Origin: Candidatus Curtissbacteria bacterium RIFCSPLOWO2_01_FULL_41_18
GTDB lineage: Bacteria > Patescibacteriota > Microgenomatia > Curtissbacterales > GWA2-41-24
Assembly (NCBI GenBank): GCA_001776475.1
Contig: MFBQ01000047.1
Span: 34,679-50,993 of the forward strand
Length of the DNA stretch: 16,315 nt
Direction: 5' to 3'
The translations under genes and the position numbers were made by a program. The notes beneath the pieces are model-generated. The model saw nothing but the letters and a program-made list of their open reading frames with translations, was not told the origin of the DNA and did not search any database. Below, one piece after another: positions 1 to 6,518 of the stretch (position 1 is its first letter; every line of letters begins with the position of its first letter).

Positions 1-2
1 AT

Positions 3-311
3 TTAAAAATGTTTGGAGATGCAGAATCTAAATATACAAAACAACTGGTACCATATCGCGTAGTTCAAACAAATTCAGCAGCGCAAAATTTTATTGCTCT
101 TTTGAGAGGTAGCGCGGATGTGGTTAGCCTTTACACATTAAAAGGAAATTTAGAGGAAGCCGTATTTTATTTGATGATCAAAGAGGCGGGCGGGGTTATG
201 ATTAAATCAGATGACGGTAAAGATCTCGAGTTTGGACGAGGCGAGGATCACCAAGGAATAGTCGCCTGTGCAACGCCACAATTGGCTTCGGCAATATTAG
301 GGTTAGCCTAG
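3..311 (+). CDS. Inositol monophosphatase-like phosphatase, C-terminal part (cut by window edge)
   Basis: The reading frame is open to the left edge, so the first ATG (base 9) is probably internal and about 102 C-terminal residues are seen. The segment reads AAQNFIALLRGSADVV, then NLEEAVFYLMIKEAGGVM and a short acidic tail. This matches the C-terminal lobe of the inositol monophosphatase / archaeal-type fructose-1,6-bisphosphatase superfamily, where a small-residue helix with a G-x-AD motif precedes the D-x-AA-like helix and an EAGG turn. Family members are Mg-dependent sugar-phosphate or inositol-phosphate phosphatases of about 250 residues. The metal-binding DPLDG region would lie outside the window, so activity and substrate cannot be judged. 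The D of the usual WDxAA motif appears replaced (NLEEA), so the substrate may differ or the assignment may be only at fold level. Confidence 0.6.
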   Translation, partial: LKMFGDAESKYTKQLVPYRVVQTNSAAQNFIALLRGSADVVSLYTLKGNLEEAVFYLMIKEAGGVMIKSDDGKDLEFGRGEDHQGIVACATPQLASAILGLA

Positions 312-354
312 ACACTGTTGAGTTTAAATTCAGCGTTTGATATCATTGGCTGTT

Positions 355-804
355 ATGTACGAACTAGTAATAGTTGCTAAAGTTGATAAGAGCGACCAGC
401 TAGTGTCAAGGGTCGAAAAAGCGCTTAAGGATGCGGTAGCAACTAATTTAAAAATAGAACGGTTGGGTAAAAAACAATTGGCATATCCAATTCGCAAGCA
501 AACAGATGCCAATTACTTTGTTTTTAATTTTGACGCAGAGGCAAGTGCAATTGGTGGTTTTGCCTCGAAACTTAGACTGGAGCAGGAAGATTTGCTAAGA
601 TATCTGATAATAAAGAAAAAGCAAGTAAAAATAAAATCCAAGAAAGCTGCCAAAAACCAAGAGGTAGAAACTAAAACCAGCAAGTTGCCAAAGGTAACGG
701 TTGTTACGAAGACAACGACAGCCAAACTGACATCGAAGAGGAGCCAAACAAAAAATAAAGCTAGTAATAAAAAAGTAACCAAAATTAAGAAAGGTAAGAA
801 GTAA
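355..804 (+). CDS. rpsF: 30S ribosomal protein S6
   Basis: S6 is a small-subunit protein that binds 16S rRNA as a heterodimer with S18. The start MYELVIVAKVD is the usual S6 first strand, so the ATG at 355 is preferred to an in-frame TTG at 337. The body includes KIERLGKKQLAYPIRKQTDA and a YFVFNFDAEA strand, with L-R-Y-L-I-I closing the domain near residue 90. After residue 95 comes a tail of about 55 residues that is very rich in Lys, Thr and Ser and has no counterpart in the roughly 100-residue core family. It is probably disordered and RNA-binding. The gene leads the conserved rpsF-ssb-rpsR order and ends 9 bases before ssb, which strongly supports the call. No clear Shine-Dalgarno sequence is seen. 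Confidence 0.95.
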   Translation: MYELVIVAKVDKSDQLVSRVEKALKDAVATNLKIERLGKKQLAYPIRKQTDANYFVFNFDAEASAIGGFASKLRLEQEDLLRYLIIKKKQVKIKSKKAAKNQEVETKTSKLPKVTVVTKTTTAKLTSKRSQTKNKASNKKVTKIKKGKK

Positions 805-813
805 AAGTATTAG

Positions 814-1383
814 ATGGGATCACGTGCTTCACTCAATAAAGTATTACTAATTGGTAATCTAACCCGAGACCCGGAGTTGAGATATACGCCTTCTGGAGCC
901 GCAGTTTGCACATTTGGTGTAGCAACCAATCGGTATTATGTAGCATCAGACGGTACTAAAAAAGAAGATACCGAGTTTATTAAGATTGTTTCCTGGAACA
1001 AACTGGCCGAGCTTTGTTCACAGCTTCTTTCCAAAGGGCGCAAGGTGTATGTGGAGGGCAGACTCCAAACAAGAAGCTGGGAAACACCTGATGGGCAAAA
1101 CAGGCAGACTACAGAGGTAGTTATTGATGACATGCGAATCTTAGATTCAAAAAAGGATTTTGATGCAGCTAGCGATGAGGAGGCTGTTTATCACCCAGAA
1201 GCCGGTGTCGTGCCGATAGCTGAGGTTAAAGGTGAGCAAGGGGAGACAAAGGAGACAACCAGTAAACAGACAGATAGTGCGAAAAGTGCCAAAGCTAAAA
1301 AGGGTACGACTAAAGAATCTCCAAAACAGGTGGAAGAAGAGAAAAAAGAGCAGGAGGTTGACCTTGACGATTTACCTTTTTAA
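814..1383 (+). CDS. ssb: Single-stranded DNA-binding protein
   Basis: SSB coats single-stranded DNA during replication, repair and recombination. The OB fold occupies about residues 6 to 112: NKVLLIGNLTRDPELRYTPSG, FGVATNRYY, then EFIKIVSWNKLAEL, GRKVYVEGRLQTRSW and TTEVVIDDMRIL, all standard SSB strands. A polar, low-complexity linker rich in Lys, Glu and Thr follows. The protein ends in an acidic tip, DLDDLPF, the partner-docking tail used by SSB to recruit replication and repair proteins. At 189 residues the length is typical. The gene lies between rpsF and rpsR, as in many bacteria, and 66 bases separate it from rpsR. Confidence 0.96.
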   Translation: MGSRASLNKVLLIGNLTRDPELRYTPSGAAVCTFGVATNRYYVASDGTKKEDTEFIKIVSWNKLAELCSQLLSKGRKVYVEGRLQTRSWETPDGQNRQTTEVVIDDMRILDSKKDFDAASDEEAVYHPEAGVVPIAEVKGEQGETKETTSKQTDSAKSAKAKKGTTKESPKQVEEEKKEQEVDLDDLPF

Positions 1384-1449
1384 TTGTAGTTAAGATGCGT
1401 ATCAGTCTTCTTCAGCGTGTTCTGAAATAAGTTACGTTAATTTTGAAGT

Positions 1450-1677
1450 ATGCCAAAGTTTACAAAAAAGTTATCCCGTGCTAAAAAATGCCCTCTATGC
1501 GAACAAGGTGTAGTGGTTGATTTTAAAGAGGTACAACTTTTGAAGAGATATGTTTCTGAGCGTGGCAAAATTTTGGGAAGGGTTAGGACCGGGATTTGTG
1601 CTAAGCACCAAAGACAGATAACAAGAGGCGTAAAGAGGGCAAGATACGTTGCTCTTTTATCTTTTGTTCAGAGTTGA
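1450..1677 (+). CDS. rpsR: 30S ribosomal protein S18, zinc-ribbon form
   Basis: S18 partners S6 on the platform of the small subunit. At 75 residues the length is normal. The core FKEVQLLKRYVSERGKILGR and the end GVKRARYVALLSFV are characteristic. A CPLC pair near residues 15 to 18 and a CAKH pair near 51 to 54 would complete a C-x2-C...C-x2-H zinc site, the metal-binding variant of S18. The stop codon is TGA, which argues against TGA reassignment in this organism. ctpA starts only 6 bases later, so the two may be co-transcribed. Confidence 0.95.
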   Translation: MPKFTKKLSRAKKCPLCEQGVVVDFKEVQLLKRYVSERGKILGRVRTGICAKHQRQITRGVKRARYVALLSFVQS

Positions 1678-1683
1678 ACTTTT

Positions 1684-2976
1684 ATGCCAACTAAGAAGTT
1701 GCCTAAAGTAAATCCAGCCAACACTTCTCCTTTGCAGTTGCGATCTTCGGAAGGAAGCAGCAAATCAAGTTTTGTAAGTTTTCTAATCCAATTTTTGATT
1801 GTTGCCGTTGTTTTTCTCCTAATAGGTTTTGTCCTCGGCCAGAAAAGAATTGAAGTTATTAGAAATGGTTTGGTACCGCACATTAATGTTTCAAACCAGT
1901 TGCCCCCCAAGGATCAGAATGTAGATTTTTCTCTCTTTTGGAGGGTGTTTGATGAGTTACCTAAAAATTATATCGACAAAACTGCTATTAATTCACAAAA
2001 AATGCTTTATGGTGCAATATCCGGCATGGTCAGGTCTTTGGGTGATCCGTATACAGCCTTTTTGGACCCGAAGCAGAATCAGGCAATCCAGAGTGAGATT
2101 TCCGGTAGTTATGAAGGTATTGGGATTCAGATAGGTTTTAATAAAGATAAAAAATTAACAGTTATCGCTCCACTTCGGGGCACACCGGCAGAGCGCGAAG
2201 GAATACTGGCAGGTGATCTAATTCTCCAAATCGATGGCAAGGATGCTTCAGATCTAACACTGCCTGAGGCTGTGGATTTAATTAGAGGTTCCGCCGGAAC
2301 AAAAGTTAAATTGCTGCTGTCGCGCAAAAATGTAGATAAGCCATTGGAGAAAGAAGTTGCAAGAGCCACCATAGATGTCAAAACCGTTGAAGTTGAATTT
2401 AGGCAAGGCAAAAAAGGCGAAATAGGGATTATTAGAGTCTCGAGATTCGGTGAGAAAACTGACAGTGAATGGGACGGGGCGGTCTCGCAAGTTTTGGCTA
2501 AGGGGGTCAGGGGCGTAATTGTTGATATGAGAAATAATCCGGGTGGATTGTTATCCTCAGGCGTCCATTTATCAGCAGATTTTATAAAAGGTACTGTAGT
2601 CAAACAACAATTTGGCGATGGGTCTGTCAAAAACCTTTTGACGGACCATGATGGTAGGCTTTTGCAGATTCGACTGGTAGTGCTGGTCAATGGCGGCTCT
2701 GCCTCCGCATCAGAAATATTTGCCGGTGCTATTCAAGACGCGCGACGGGCTCAAATTGTGGGTGAGAAAACGTTTGGTAAGGGAACAGTTCAGGACGTTA
2801 TTGATTTAGAGCAAGGAGCCGCTCTTCACGTGACTGTTGCAAAGTGGCTGACACCCAGAGGAAATTCCATTCAAGATGTCGGTATTACGCCGGATATTGC
2901 TGTGGAGCTAACCCTCGCCGATCGCGATTCTAATAAGGATCCTCAGCTGGAGAAAGCCTTACAGCTTCTTGACTAA
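1684..2976 (+). CDS. ctpA: C-terminal processing peptidase, S41 family, membrane-anchored
   Basis: This is a carboxyl-terminal processing serine protease (S41A) that trims or degrades extracytoplasmic proteins from their C-terminus. A basic N-terminus is followed by one membrane segment at about residues 31 to 51 (FVSFLIQFLIVAVVFLLIGF), which would tether the enzyme outside the membrane. The cap/helical region includes LGDPYTAFLDP. A PDZ domain spans about 135 to 215 (GSYEGIGIQI, GDLILQIDGKD). The catalytic core has RNNPGGLL near 283 to 290, SASASEIFAGA and EKTFGKGTVQ. By spacing with E. coli Prc the catalytic residues should be S341 and K366, with Q370 assisting. At 430 residues it is full length. 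The next gene, also an outer-face protease, overlaps its 3' end by 8 bases. Confidence 0.94.
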   Translation: MPTKKLPKVNPANTSPLQLRSSEGSSKSSFVSFLIQFLIVAVVFLLIGFVLGQKRIEVIRNGLVPHINVSNQLPPKDQNVDFSLFWRVFDELPKNYIDKTAINSQKMLYGAISGMVRSLGDPYTAFLDPKQNQAIQSEISGSYEGIGIQIGFNKDKKLTVIAPLRGTPAEREGILAGDLILQIDGKDASDLTLPEAVDLIRGSAGTKVKLLLSRKNVDKPLEKEVARATIDVKTVEVEFRQGKKGEIGIIRVSRFGEKTDSEWDGAVSQVLAKGVRGVIVDMRNNPGGLLSSGVHLSADFIKGTVVKQQFGDGSVKNLLTDHDGRLLQIRLVVLVNGGSASASEIFAGAIQDARRAQIVGEKTFGKGTVQDVIDLEQGAALHVTVAKWLTPRGNSIQDVGITPDIAVELTLADRDSNKDPQLEKALQLLD

Positions 2977-4117
2977 AGATAAAATGTACAGTGTGATTGG
3001 CAATCTGAAAATAAAAAAGATTAGTGCAGTTGCAATTGTTGCTGCGCTTTGGATATTGAGCATCTTTGTGGTACTGCGCATTTTTGATAAAATCCCTGCG
3101 CAGATTTTAGAAAATAACAAAATTTTACAAACCCAGAAAGTGATCAATGAGGAGTCGGTGGTAATTGATGTTGTCAAAAAAGTTTCACCCTCGGTAGTTT
3201 CCATTGCAGTCGAGAATAAACAACTTTTGAATCCCTTTTTCGGTTTGACTGAACCCGGGGAAAAACAGTCCGGAATCGGTACAGGGTTTGTAATTTCAAA
3301 AGACGGATTGATTTTGACAAATAAACATGTCGTGTCCAACGAGAATGCAAGCTACGTTGCCATAATTCGTGCAGATAATGGCAGTGAGCGAAAATTGCCG
3401 ATTGCAAAAATTAATCGCGACCCCTTCAATGATTTGGCTTTAGTAAGGATTGATGCTAATGACTTAAAACCAGTTGAGATGGGTGATTCGGATAACTTGC
3501 AGGTTGGGCAAAGCGTTATTGCCATCGGCAACGCGCTAGGTCGTTTCGACAACACAGTTACCACGGGTGTTGTTTCTGCACTGGGACGAGCAGTTAGCCC
3601 AATAGATCCCTCAACCGGTGTTGCTGAGAGACTTGATGATATGATCCAAACGGATGCGGCAGTTAACCCGGGCAACTCCGGAGGCCCGCTTTTAAACAGT
3701 GCAGGGCAGGTAATTGGTGTAAATACGGCTGTTGCGAGTGCTCAAAATATTGCTTTTGCAATTAAAATTAATGTTGCCAAGCAATTAATTGCCGACTTTC
3801 AGAGTTCCGGTGGTAAAATCTCCAGGCCATTTTTAGGTGTTCGCTACACCCATATATCGCGAGATGTGGCGCTTTTAAATGAAGTACCGGAAGGAGAGTT
3901 GGTTCGCGAAGTTGTTTTGCGTTCGGCAGCTGACAAGGCCGGGGTAAAGGTTGGGGATATCATTACTAATTTTGACGGACAAAAATTAACTGATGAAAAT
4001 ACCTTGACGAGTTTGATTAGGAATAAAAAGGCTGGTGATGGTGTTAAGATCAGGTTGTTTCGCGACGGACAGACCTTGGATCTTTCGGCGACTTTAGGTG
4101 AAGCCCCGAATGAGTAG
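2969..4117 (+). CDS. htrA: HtrA/DegP-type serine protease with one PDZ domain
   Basis: This trypsin-fold protease and chaperone degrades misfolded proteins on the outer face of the membrane. A membrane anchor lies at about residues 16 to 37 (KKISAVAIVAALWILSIFVV). The protease domain carries the catalytic triad H120 (LTNKHVV), D155 (NDLALVRI) and S237 (NPGNSGGPLL). A single PDZ domain covers about 283 to 375 (RPFLGVRY, AADKAGVKVGDIITNFDG). The first possible start is a TTG at 2969, overlapping the ctpA stop region by 8 bases. An ATG five codons later (2984) is equally plausible, and the anchor is kept either way. The overlap indicates translational coupling with ctpA, forming a two-protease surface quality-control unit. 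Confidence 0.94.
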   Translation: MTKDKMYSVIGNLKIKKISAVAIVAALWILSIFVVLRIFDKIPAQILENNKILQTQKVINEESVVIDVVKKVSPSVVSIAVENKQLLNPFFGLTEPGEKQSGIGTGFVISKDGLILTNKHVVSNENASYVAIIRADNGSERKLPIAKINRDPFNDLALVRIDANDLKPVEMGDSDNLQVGQSVIAIGNALGRFDNTVTTGVVSALGRAVSPIDPSTGVAERLDDMIQTDAAVNPGNSGGPLLNSAGQVIGVNTAVASAQNIAFAIKINVAKQLIADFQSSGGKISRPFLGVRYTHISRDVALLNEVPEGELVREVVLRSAADKAGVKVGDIITNFDGQKLTDENTLTSLIRNKKAGDGVKIRLFRDGQTLDLSATLGEAPNE

Positions 4118-4120
4118 AAG

Positions 4121-4148
4121 TTTAGAGTTTAGAGATTAGAGATTAGAG
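4121..4148. repeat. Four tandem heptamers, TTTAGAG x2 then ATTAGAG x2
   Basis: Four head-to-tail 7-base units lie between htrA and the convergent gene and differ only in the first base. The repeat encodes the C-terminal residues LISNL and the stop codon of the DedA-like gene on the - strand. Gain or loss of a unit would therefore shift the reading frame at that C-terminus. Confidence 0.9.
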
Positions 4149-4629
4149 GAAAGAAGATCTCTTTGAAAAATTTACCTACGAGAAAATAGATATTTGCCCA
4201 GATTAAAGCAGCGATTGTAGTATAGAACCAAAAGGTTTTGTAAGAGGTGCCAAAGAGACCGGCGACAAAGGGTGTTGCGATGCGAAGGCCGGGAATAAGC
4301 CTGCCGATGACAATCGCTGTGCCACCATATTTTTCAAACCACTTCTCAACCTTTTTAATTTTTTTGGGAGTAATTTTGATCTTTTTACCGTATTTGATGA
4401 GAAACTTGCGGCCGAATTTTTTGGCGAGAGTAAAAAGAATAGTCGAACCGGCAAGTGTGGCCAAAGTAACAGTAGTAACAATCAAAAAGTAGTTTGATCT
4501 TGGTAGAGCAGCAACACTTGCGATAAAAACATCACCGGGAATTGGCAAGGGGAGACCTCCTTCTTCGGCAAAGAGAATTGCAAAAAGCCCAAAGTATGAA
4601 TACTTTTGGATGATTTCAAACACTAGCAA
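4129..4629 (-). CDS. DedA-family membrane protein
   Basis: DedA (SNARE-associated / VTT domain) proteins are multi-pass membrane proteins linked to lipid-carrier flipping and membrane homeostasis. The signature is present: FAEEGGLPLPIPGD near residues 20 to 33, then a hydrophobic segment, a basic amphipathic loop (KKIKITPKKIKKVEKWFEKYG), GRLIPGLR near 108 to 115 with the conserved Arg, and AGLFGTSYKTFWFYT followed by a last membrane segment. At 166 residues it is shorter than the usual roughly 200 but contains the whole core. The first in-frame start is TTG (4629), and a GTG two codons later is also possible. It begins 9 bases after the stop of the gene at 4639, so the two probably form one operon. 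Its last codons are built from the heptamer repeat. Confidence 0.88.
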   Translation of the reverse strand: MLVFEIIQKYSYFGLFAILFAEEGGLPLPIPGDVFIASVAALPRSNYFLIVTTVTLATLAGSTILFTLAKKFGRKFLIKYGKKIKITPKKIKKVEKWFEKYGGTAIVIGRLIPGLRIATPFVAGLFGTSYKTFWFYTTIAALIWANIYFLVGKFFKEIFFPLISNL

Positions 4630-4638
4630 GATTATATT

Positions 4639-5259
4639 CTATGAGCGTTTAGTCTCCGTGGCAACTGTCTTGAGTGTGTCAACAATTTGGTTAAGCTGGG
4701 AAGTGACATTGGTCATTGCGTCATGTATGTCGAATTTTTTAGCAAGACCGGGGTCATCGGTTATTAATCTGGTTTCGTTTGCATTTTGCTCAAATATAAA
4801 ATTCGTGCCGTCCTTCTGGTATGCAAGTCTGAATACTGGTGATGGAAGACTGTCGATAAAAGATAATTCAAATGACGAGGTAGGAGATAAAGCCTTGATG
4901 CTAATTTTTTCCGGGGGTTCATTAAGACGGTGGTAGTGAATATGAACTTCCATTCTTTCGCCGCCAGGCCCCGTGCGTCCTTCTCTTAACTGCGGCCGAT
5001 TGCCATTTTCACTACTCACAAACCAGGTACTTGTCGAAAAGAAATCAGTTGCCGAAGGATTAGCTTTTTTGTTTTTCCGATCGTCGTTCGCTTTTGCCGG
5101 AACAGATATCCAACCAAGTGCAGTTTCTTCCTCGCCAGTGAGAGCGAGATCTGCAATCAGCGAGTGACAAATTTTGGCAGCATGAATTATTGGATCTTTA
5201 ATAATTTCCCAAGCAGTTTTTTCTAAAGCTGAAGTATGGCCTGTTGCTCTTTCTGTCAT
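4639..5259 (-). CDS. Unrecognised protein, 206 residues
   Basis: I do not recognise this family. The protein is soluble-looking, with no membrane segment or signal peptide. The N-terminal part is helical (SALEKTAWEIIKDPIIHAAKICHSLIADL). A polar, Gly/Arg-rich stretch follows (REGRTGPGGERMEVHIHYH), then a beta-rich half (ISIKALSPTSSFELSFI, VFRLAYQKDGTNFIFEQN) and a C-terminal helix (NVTSQLNQIVDTLKTVATE). The ATG directly abuts the TAA of the release-factor fragment upstream, so it may once have been expressed in the wake of that gene. It lies 9 bases before the DedA-like gene. A role alongside DedA is only a guess. Confidence 0.7.
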   Translation of the reverse strand: MTERATGHTSALEKTAWEIIKDPIIHAAKICHSLIADLALTGEEETALGWISVPAKANDDRKNKKANPSATDFFSTSTWFVSSENGNRPQLREGRTGPGGERMEVHIHYHRLNEPPEKISIKALSPTSSFELSFIDSLPSPVFRLAYQKDGTNFIFEQNANETRLITDDPGLAKKFDIHDAMTNVTSQLNQIVDTLKTVATETKRS

Positions 5260-5409
5260 TTAATTTTGAGGGGCAGAAAGAATTTTAAGGGCAGAAGTTA
5301 ATTTGTCAAGATTGCCGTTTAAGATTTCTTCTAAATTATGCCATGATTTGTTGATTCTGTGATCTGTGATTCTATTTTGTGGGAAATTATAAGTTCGGAT
5401 TTTTTCATC
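5260..5409 (-). pseudogene. Detached 3' end of a peptide-chain release factor gene
   Basis: Read on the - strand, this stretch encodes DEKIRTYNFPQNRITDHRIN, continues as KSWHNLEEILNGNLDKL and ends PQN before a TAA. That is the C-terminal tail of a class I release factor. Over 41 aligned residues it matches the intact prfA product at 30 by my manual alignment (about 73 percent). Nothing upstream in the frame matches a release factor: beyond residue D the frame runs through the palindromic repeat and meets a TAA at 5446 to 5448. A GTG at 5416 to 5418 could start a 52-codon ORF, but without the GGQ and PxT domains it could not act as a release factor. The stop directly abuts the ATG of the next gene. 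The DNA differs from prfA at many third positions, so it is not a recent copy. Confidence 0.85.
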
Positions 5410-5416
5410 CAAATTC

Positions 5417-5443
5417 ACTTCATCGATTCGAATTAGTGAAGTA
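5417..5443. repeat. Palindromic direct repeat, copy 1 (across the regulator gene's stop codon)
   Basis: Twenty-seven bases match copy 2 (5895 to 5921) with one mismatch, and the 23 bases from 5421 are identical. The unit is an imperfect palindrome with arms ACTTCA and TGAAGT around a perfect centre ATTCGAAT. This copy supplies the last codons and stop of the TrpR-like gene and sits directly upstream (- strand) of the release-factor fragment. Confidence 0.92.
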
Positions 5444-5873
5444 ACTTACTCTTCTTTTTAAAATAGATTTTCTCGATGCCTTCATCACCGAGTCTGGCAA
5501 CCTTGTCACCGTGAGTTATTGTCAGGTAAGTTTTTGCTAAATCTTTCCAAAACTGTTGCCATTTCCTATCTCTTTCGAGTTTGGCAAAAAACAGTTTAAA
5601 GCCGTGAGAATCTATTTTAGATGACATTTTAGCAATAGTTCCATCGGAGACCTTCAAAAGATCTTTTATAGTTTTCCAATCGTATTCTTTATATAGAAGA
5701 ATGGATATAGCAAGTCTTTTTGTAAAATTAATTCTCTCGTTAGTCGTAAATAGATCGCTAAAAAATAATGCCGATTCTTTTTTATCTGTGAATTTAACGA
5801 TGGTTGACCAAAAGACGTCGTAAATCTCATGCTCTAAATCTTTGACGAGCTGACGTTTAGAAATTTGGGTCAT
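5433..5873 (-). CDS. TrpR/YerC-like helix-turn-helix regulator
   Basis: The protein has 146 residues. About residues 34 to 90 (ALFFSDLFTTNERINFTKRL, AISILLYKEYDWKTIKDLLK, then VSDGTIAKMS) match the TrpR/YerC-YecD superfamily. In that family a helical core ending in an 'LLT..E...' helix leads into a helix-turn-helix in which the second helix starts VS.GTI or VS.ATI. The C-terminal half is basic and probably helical and is not assigned. The family binds palindromic operators as dimers. A 26-base palindrome lies between the likely -35 and -10 boxes of this gene, as expected for an autorepressor, and a second copy covers its stop codon. The ATG at 5873 is the natural start. No ligand or target beyond these sites can be inferred. 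Confidence 0.75.
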   Translation of the reverse strand: MTQISKRQLVKDLEHEIYDVFWSTIVKFTDKKESALFFSDLFTTNERINFTKRLAISILLYKEYDWKTIKDLLKVSDGTIAKMSSKIDSHGFKLFFAKLERDRKWQQFWKDLAKTYLTITHGDKVARLGDEGIEKIYFKKKSKLLH

Positions 5874-5889
5874 AATTTTCTATTTGCTT

Positions 5890-5918
5890 ATTTTACCTCA
5901 TCGATTCGAATTAGTGAA
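5890..5918 (-). promoter_or_regulatory. Likely promoter of the TrpR-like gene
   Basis: On the - strand, TTCACT (5913 to 5918) and TAAAAT (5890 to 5895) are 17 bases apart. The -35 match is modest and the -10 good. The -10 ends 16 bases before the ATG. The palindromic repeat covers the -35 and the spacer, so a bound dimer would block polymerase. Confidence 0.5.
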
Positions 5919-5921
5919 GTA
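5895..5921. repeat. Palindromic direct repeat, copy 2 (candidate operator)
   Basis: This is the second copy of the palindrome at 5417 to 5443, starting 22 bases upstream of the TrpR-like gene's ATG. Twenty of 26 positions in the ACTTCA...TGAAGT unit are symmetric in copy 1. Here the left arm carries one change (ACCTCA). The divergent + strand promoter begins 31 bases away. Confidence 0.85.
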
Positions 5922-5952
5922 GGTTAATTGACTTTAGAAAATATTGGATAAT

Positions 5953-5980
5953 TTGACAATTTTTGAAAATGAGTTAAAAT
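5953..5980 (+). promoter_or_regulatory. Strong sigma-70-type promoter for the 161-residue orphan gene
   Basis: TTGACA (5953 to 5958) and TAAAAT (5975 to 5980) are separated by 16 bases. Transcription would start near 5987, giving a leader of about 45 bases with a Shine-Dalgarno sequence, GGAGGTG (6022 to 6028), 4 bases before the ATG at 6033. Confidence 0.75.
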
Positions 5981-6032
5981 TTTCACGAAGCTTTGTAAAA
6001 TTACGTCAGCTATCAAAGATTGGAGGTGAAAA

Positions 6033-6518
6033 ATGGCGGGTGGTGCATTAGCAGAACGAGGAGTTTCTACGGGGCCTGAAATGAAGCTTACCGAAGAACT
6101 TGCACCTGATGAAATTGCTAGAAGGACTGGCGGAAGCCTTGAATTTTTTAGGAGTAGGCCTTTGAGAATTAATTACAAAGAATTGGGTGCGATGGTTGAT
6201 ATTGATGAGAATGGTCATGCAGAAGAGGCTATTATTTTTAGGGAAGGTAAAGAAGTGAAATTTGAACTATATCACACAATTGCAATTCTGGGGGAAGGGT
6301 TTGTTACATTTGTTGAGCCAGTCTATAGACATAGTAGCTTCAGCGGTACAAAAAGATTTTCTTGGTTAACTATTTCTGAGGAAGATGGTTTAACTATGCG
6401 TGACTTAGTTGTACGGGAAAGAGAAGAATATCCTGAAGATATTAAAGGTTCAGGTATTCCTGAAGCGGCTCGTTTTGCCGAAGAGAAATTTCATCCAGGT
6501 GTTAAACGGAGGTTTTAA
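6033..6518 (+). CDS. Unrecognised soluble protein, 161 residues, strongly expressed signals
   Basis: I do not recognise this family. There is no membrane segment, signal peptide or cysteine cluster. The protein is acidic to mixed-charge: an N-terminal helix (LTEELAPDEIARRTGG), a probable beta region (LGAMVDIDENGHAEEAIIF, KFELYHTIAILGEGFVTFVE, HSSFSGTKRFSWLTIS) and a C-terminal PEAARFAEEKFHPGVKRRF. The ATG at 6033 is fixed by the Shine-Dalgarno GGAGGTG. It is transcribed divergently from the TrpR-like gene across a shared control region with a palindrome. Its last 17 bases overlap the 3' end of prfA on the other strand. Regulator plus orphan look like one module inserted next to prfA. Confidence 0.8.
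   Translation: MAGGALAERGVSTGPEMKLTEELAPDEIARRTGGSLEFFRSRPLRINYKELGAMVDIDENGHAEEAIIFREGKEVKFELYHTIAILGEGFVTFVEPVYRHSSFSGTKRFSWLTISEEDGLTMRDLVVREREEYPEDIKGSGIPEAARFAEEKFHPGVKRRF

Noticed and set aside
4121..4148. CRISPR-like short repeats
   Set aside because: The units are 7 bases, back to back with no spacers, and no cas gene is present anywhere in the window.
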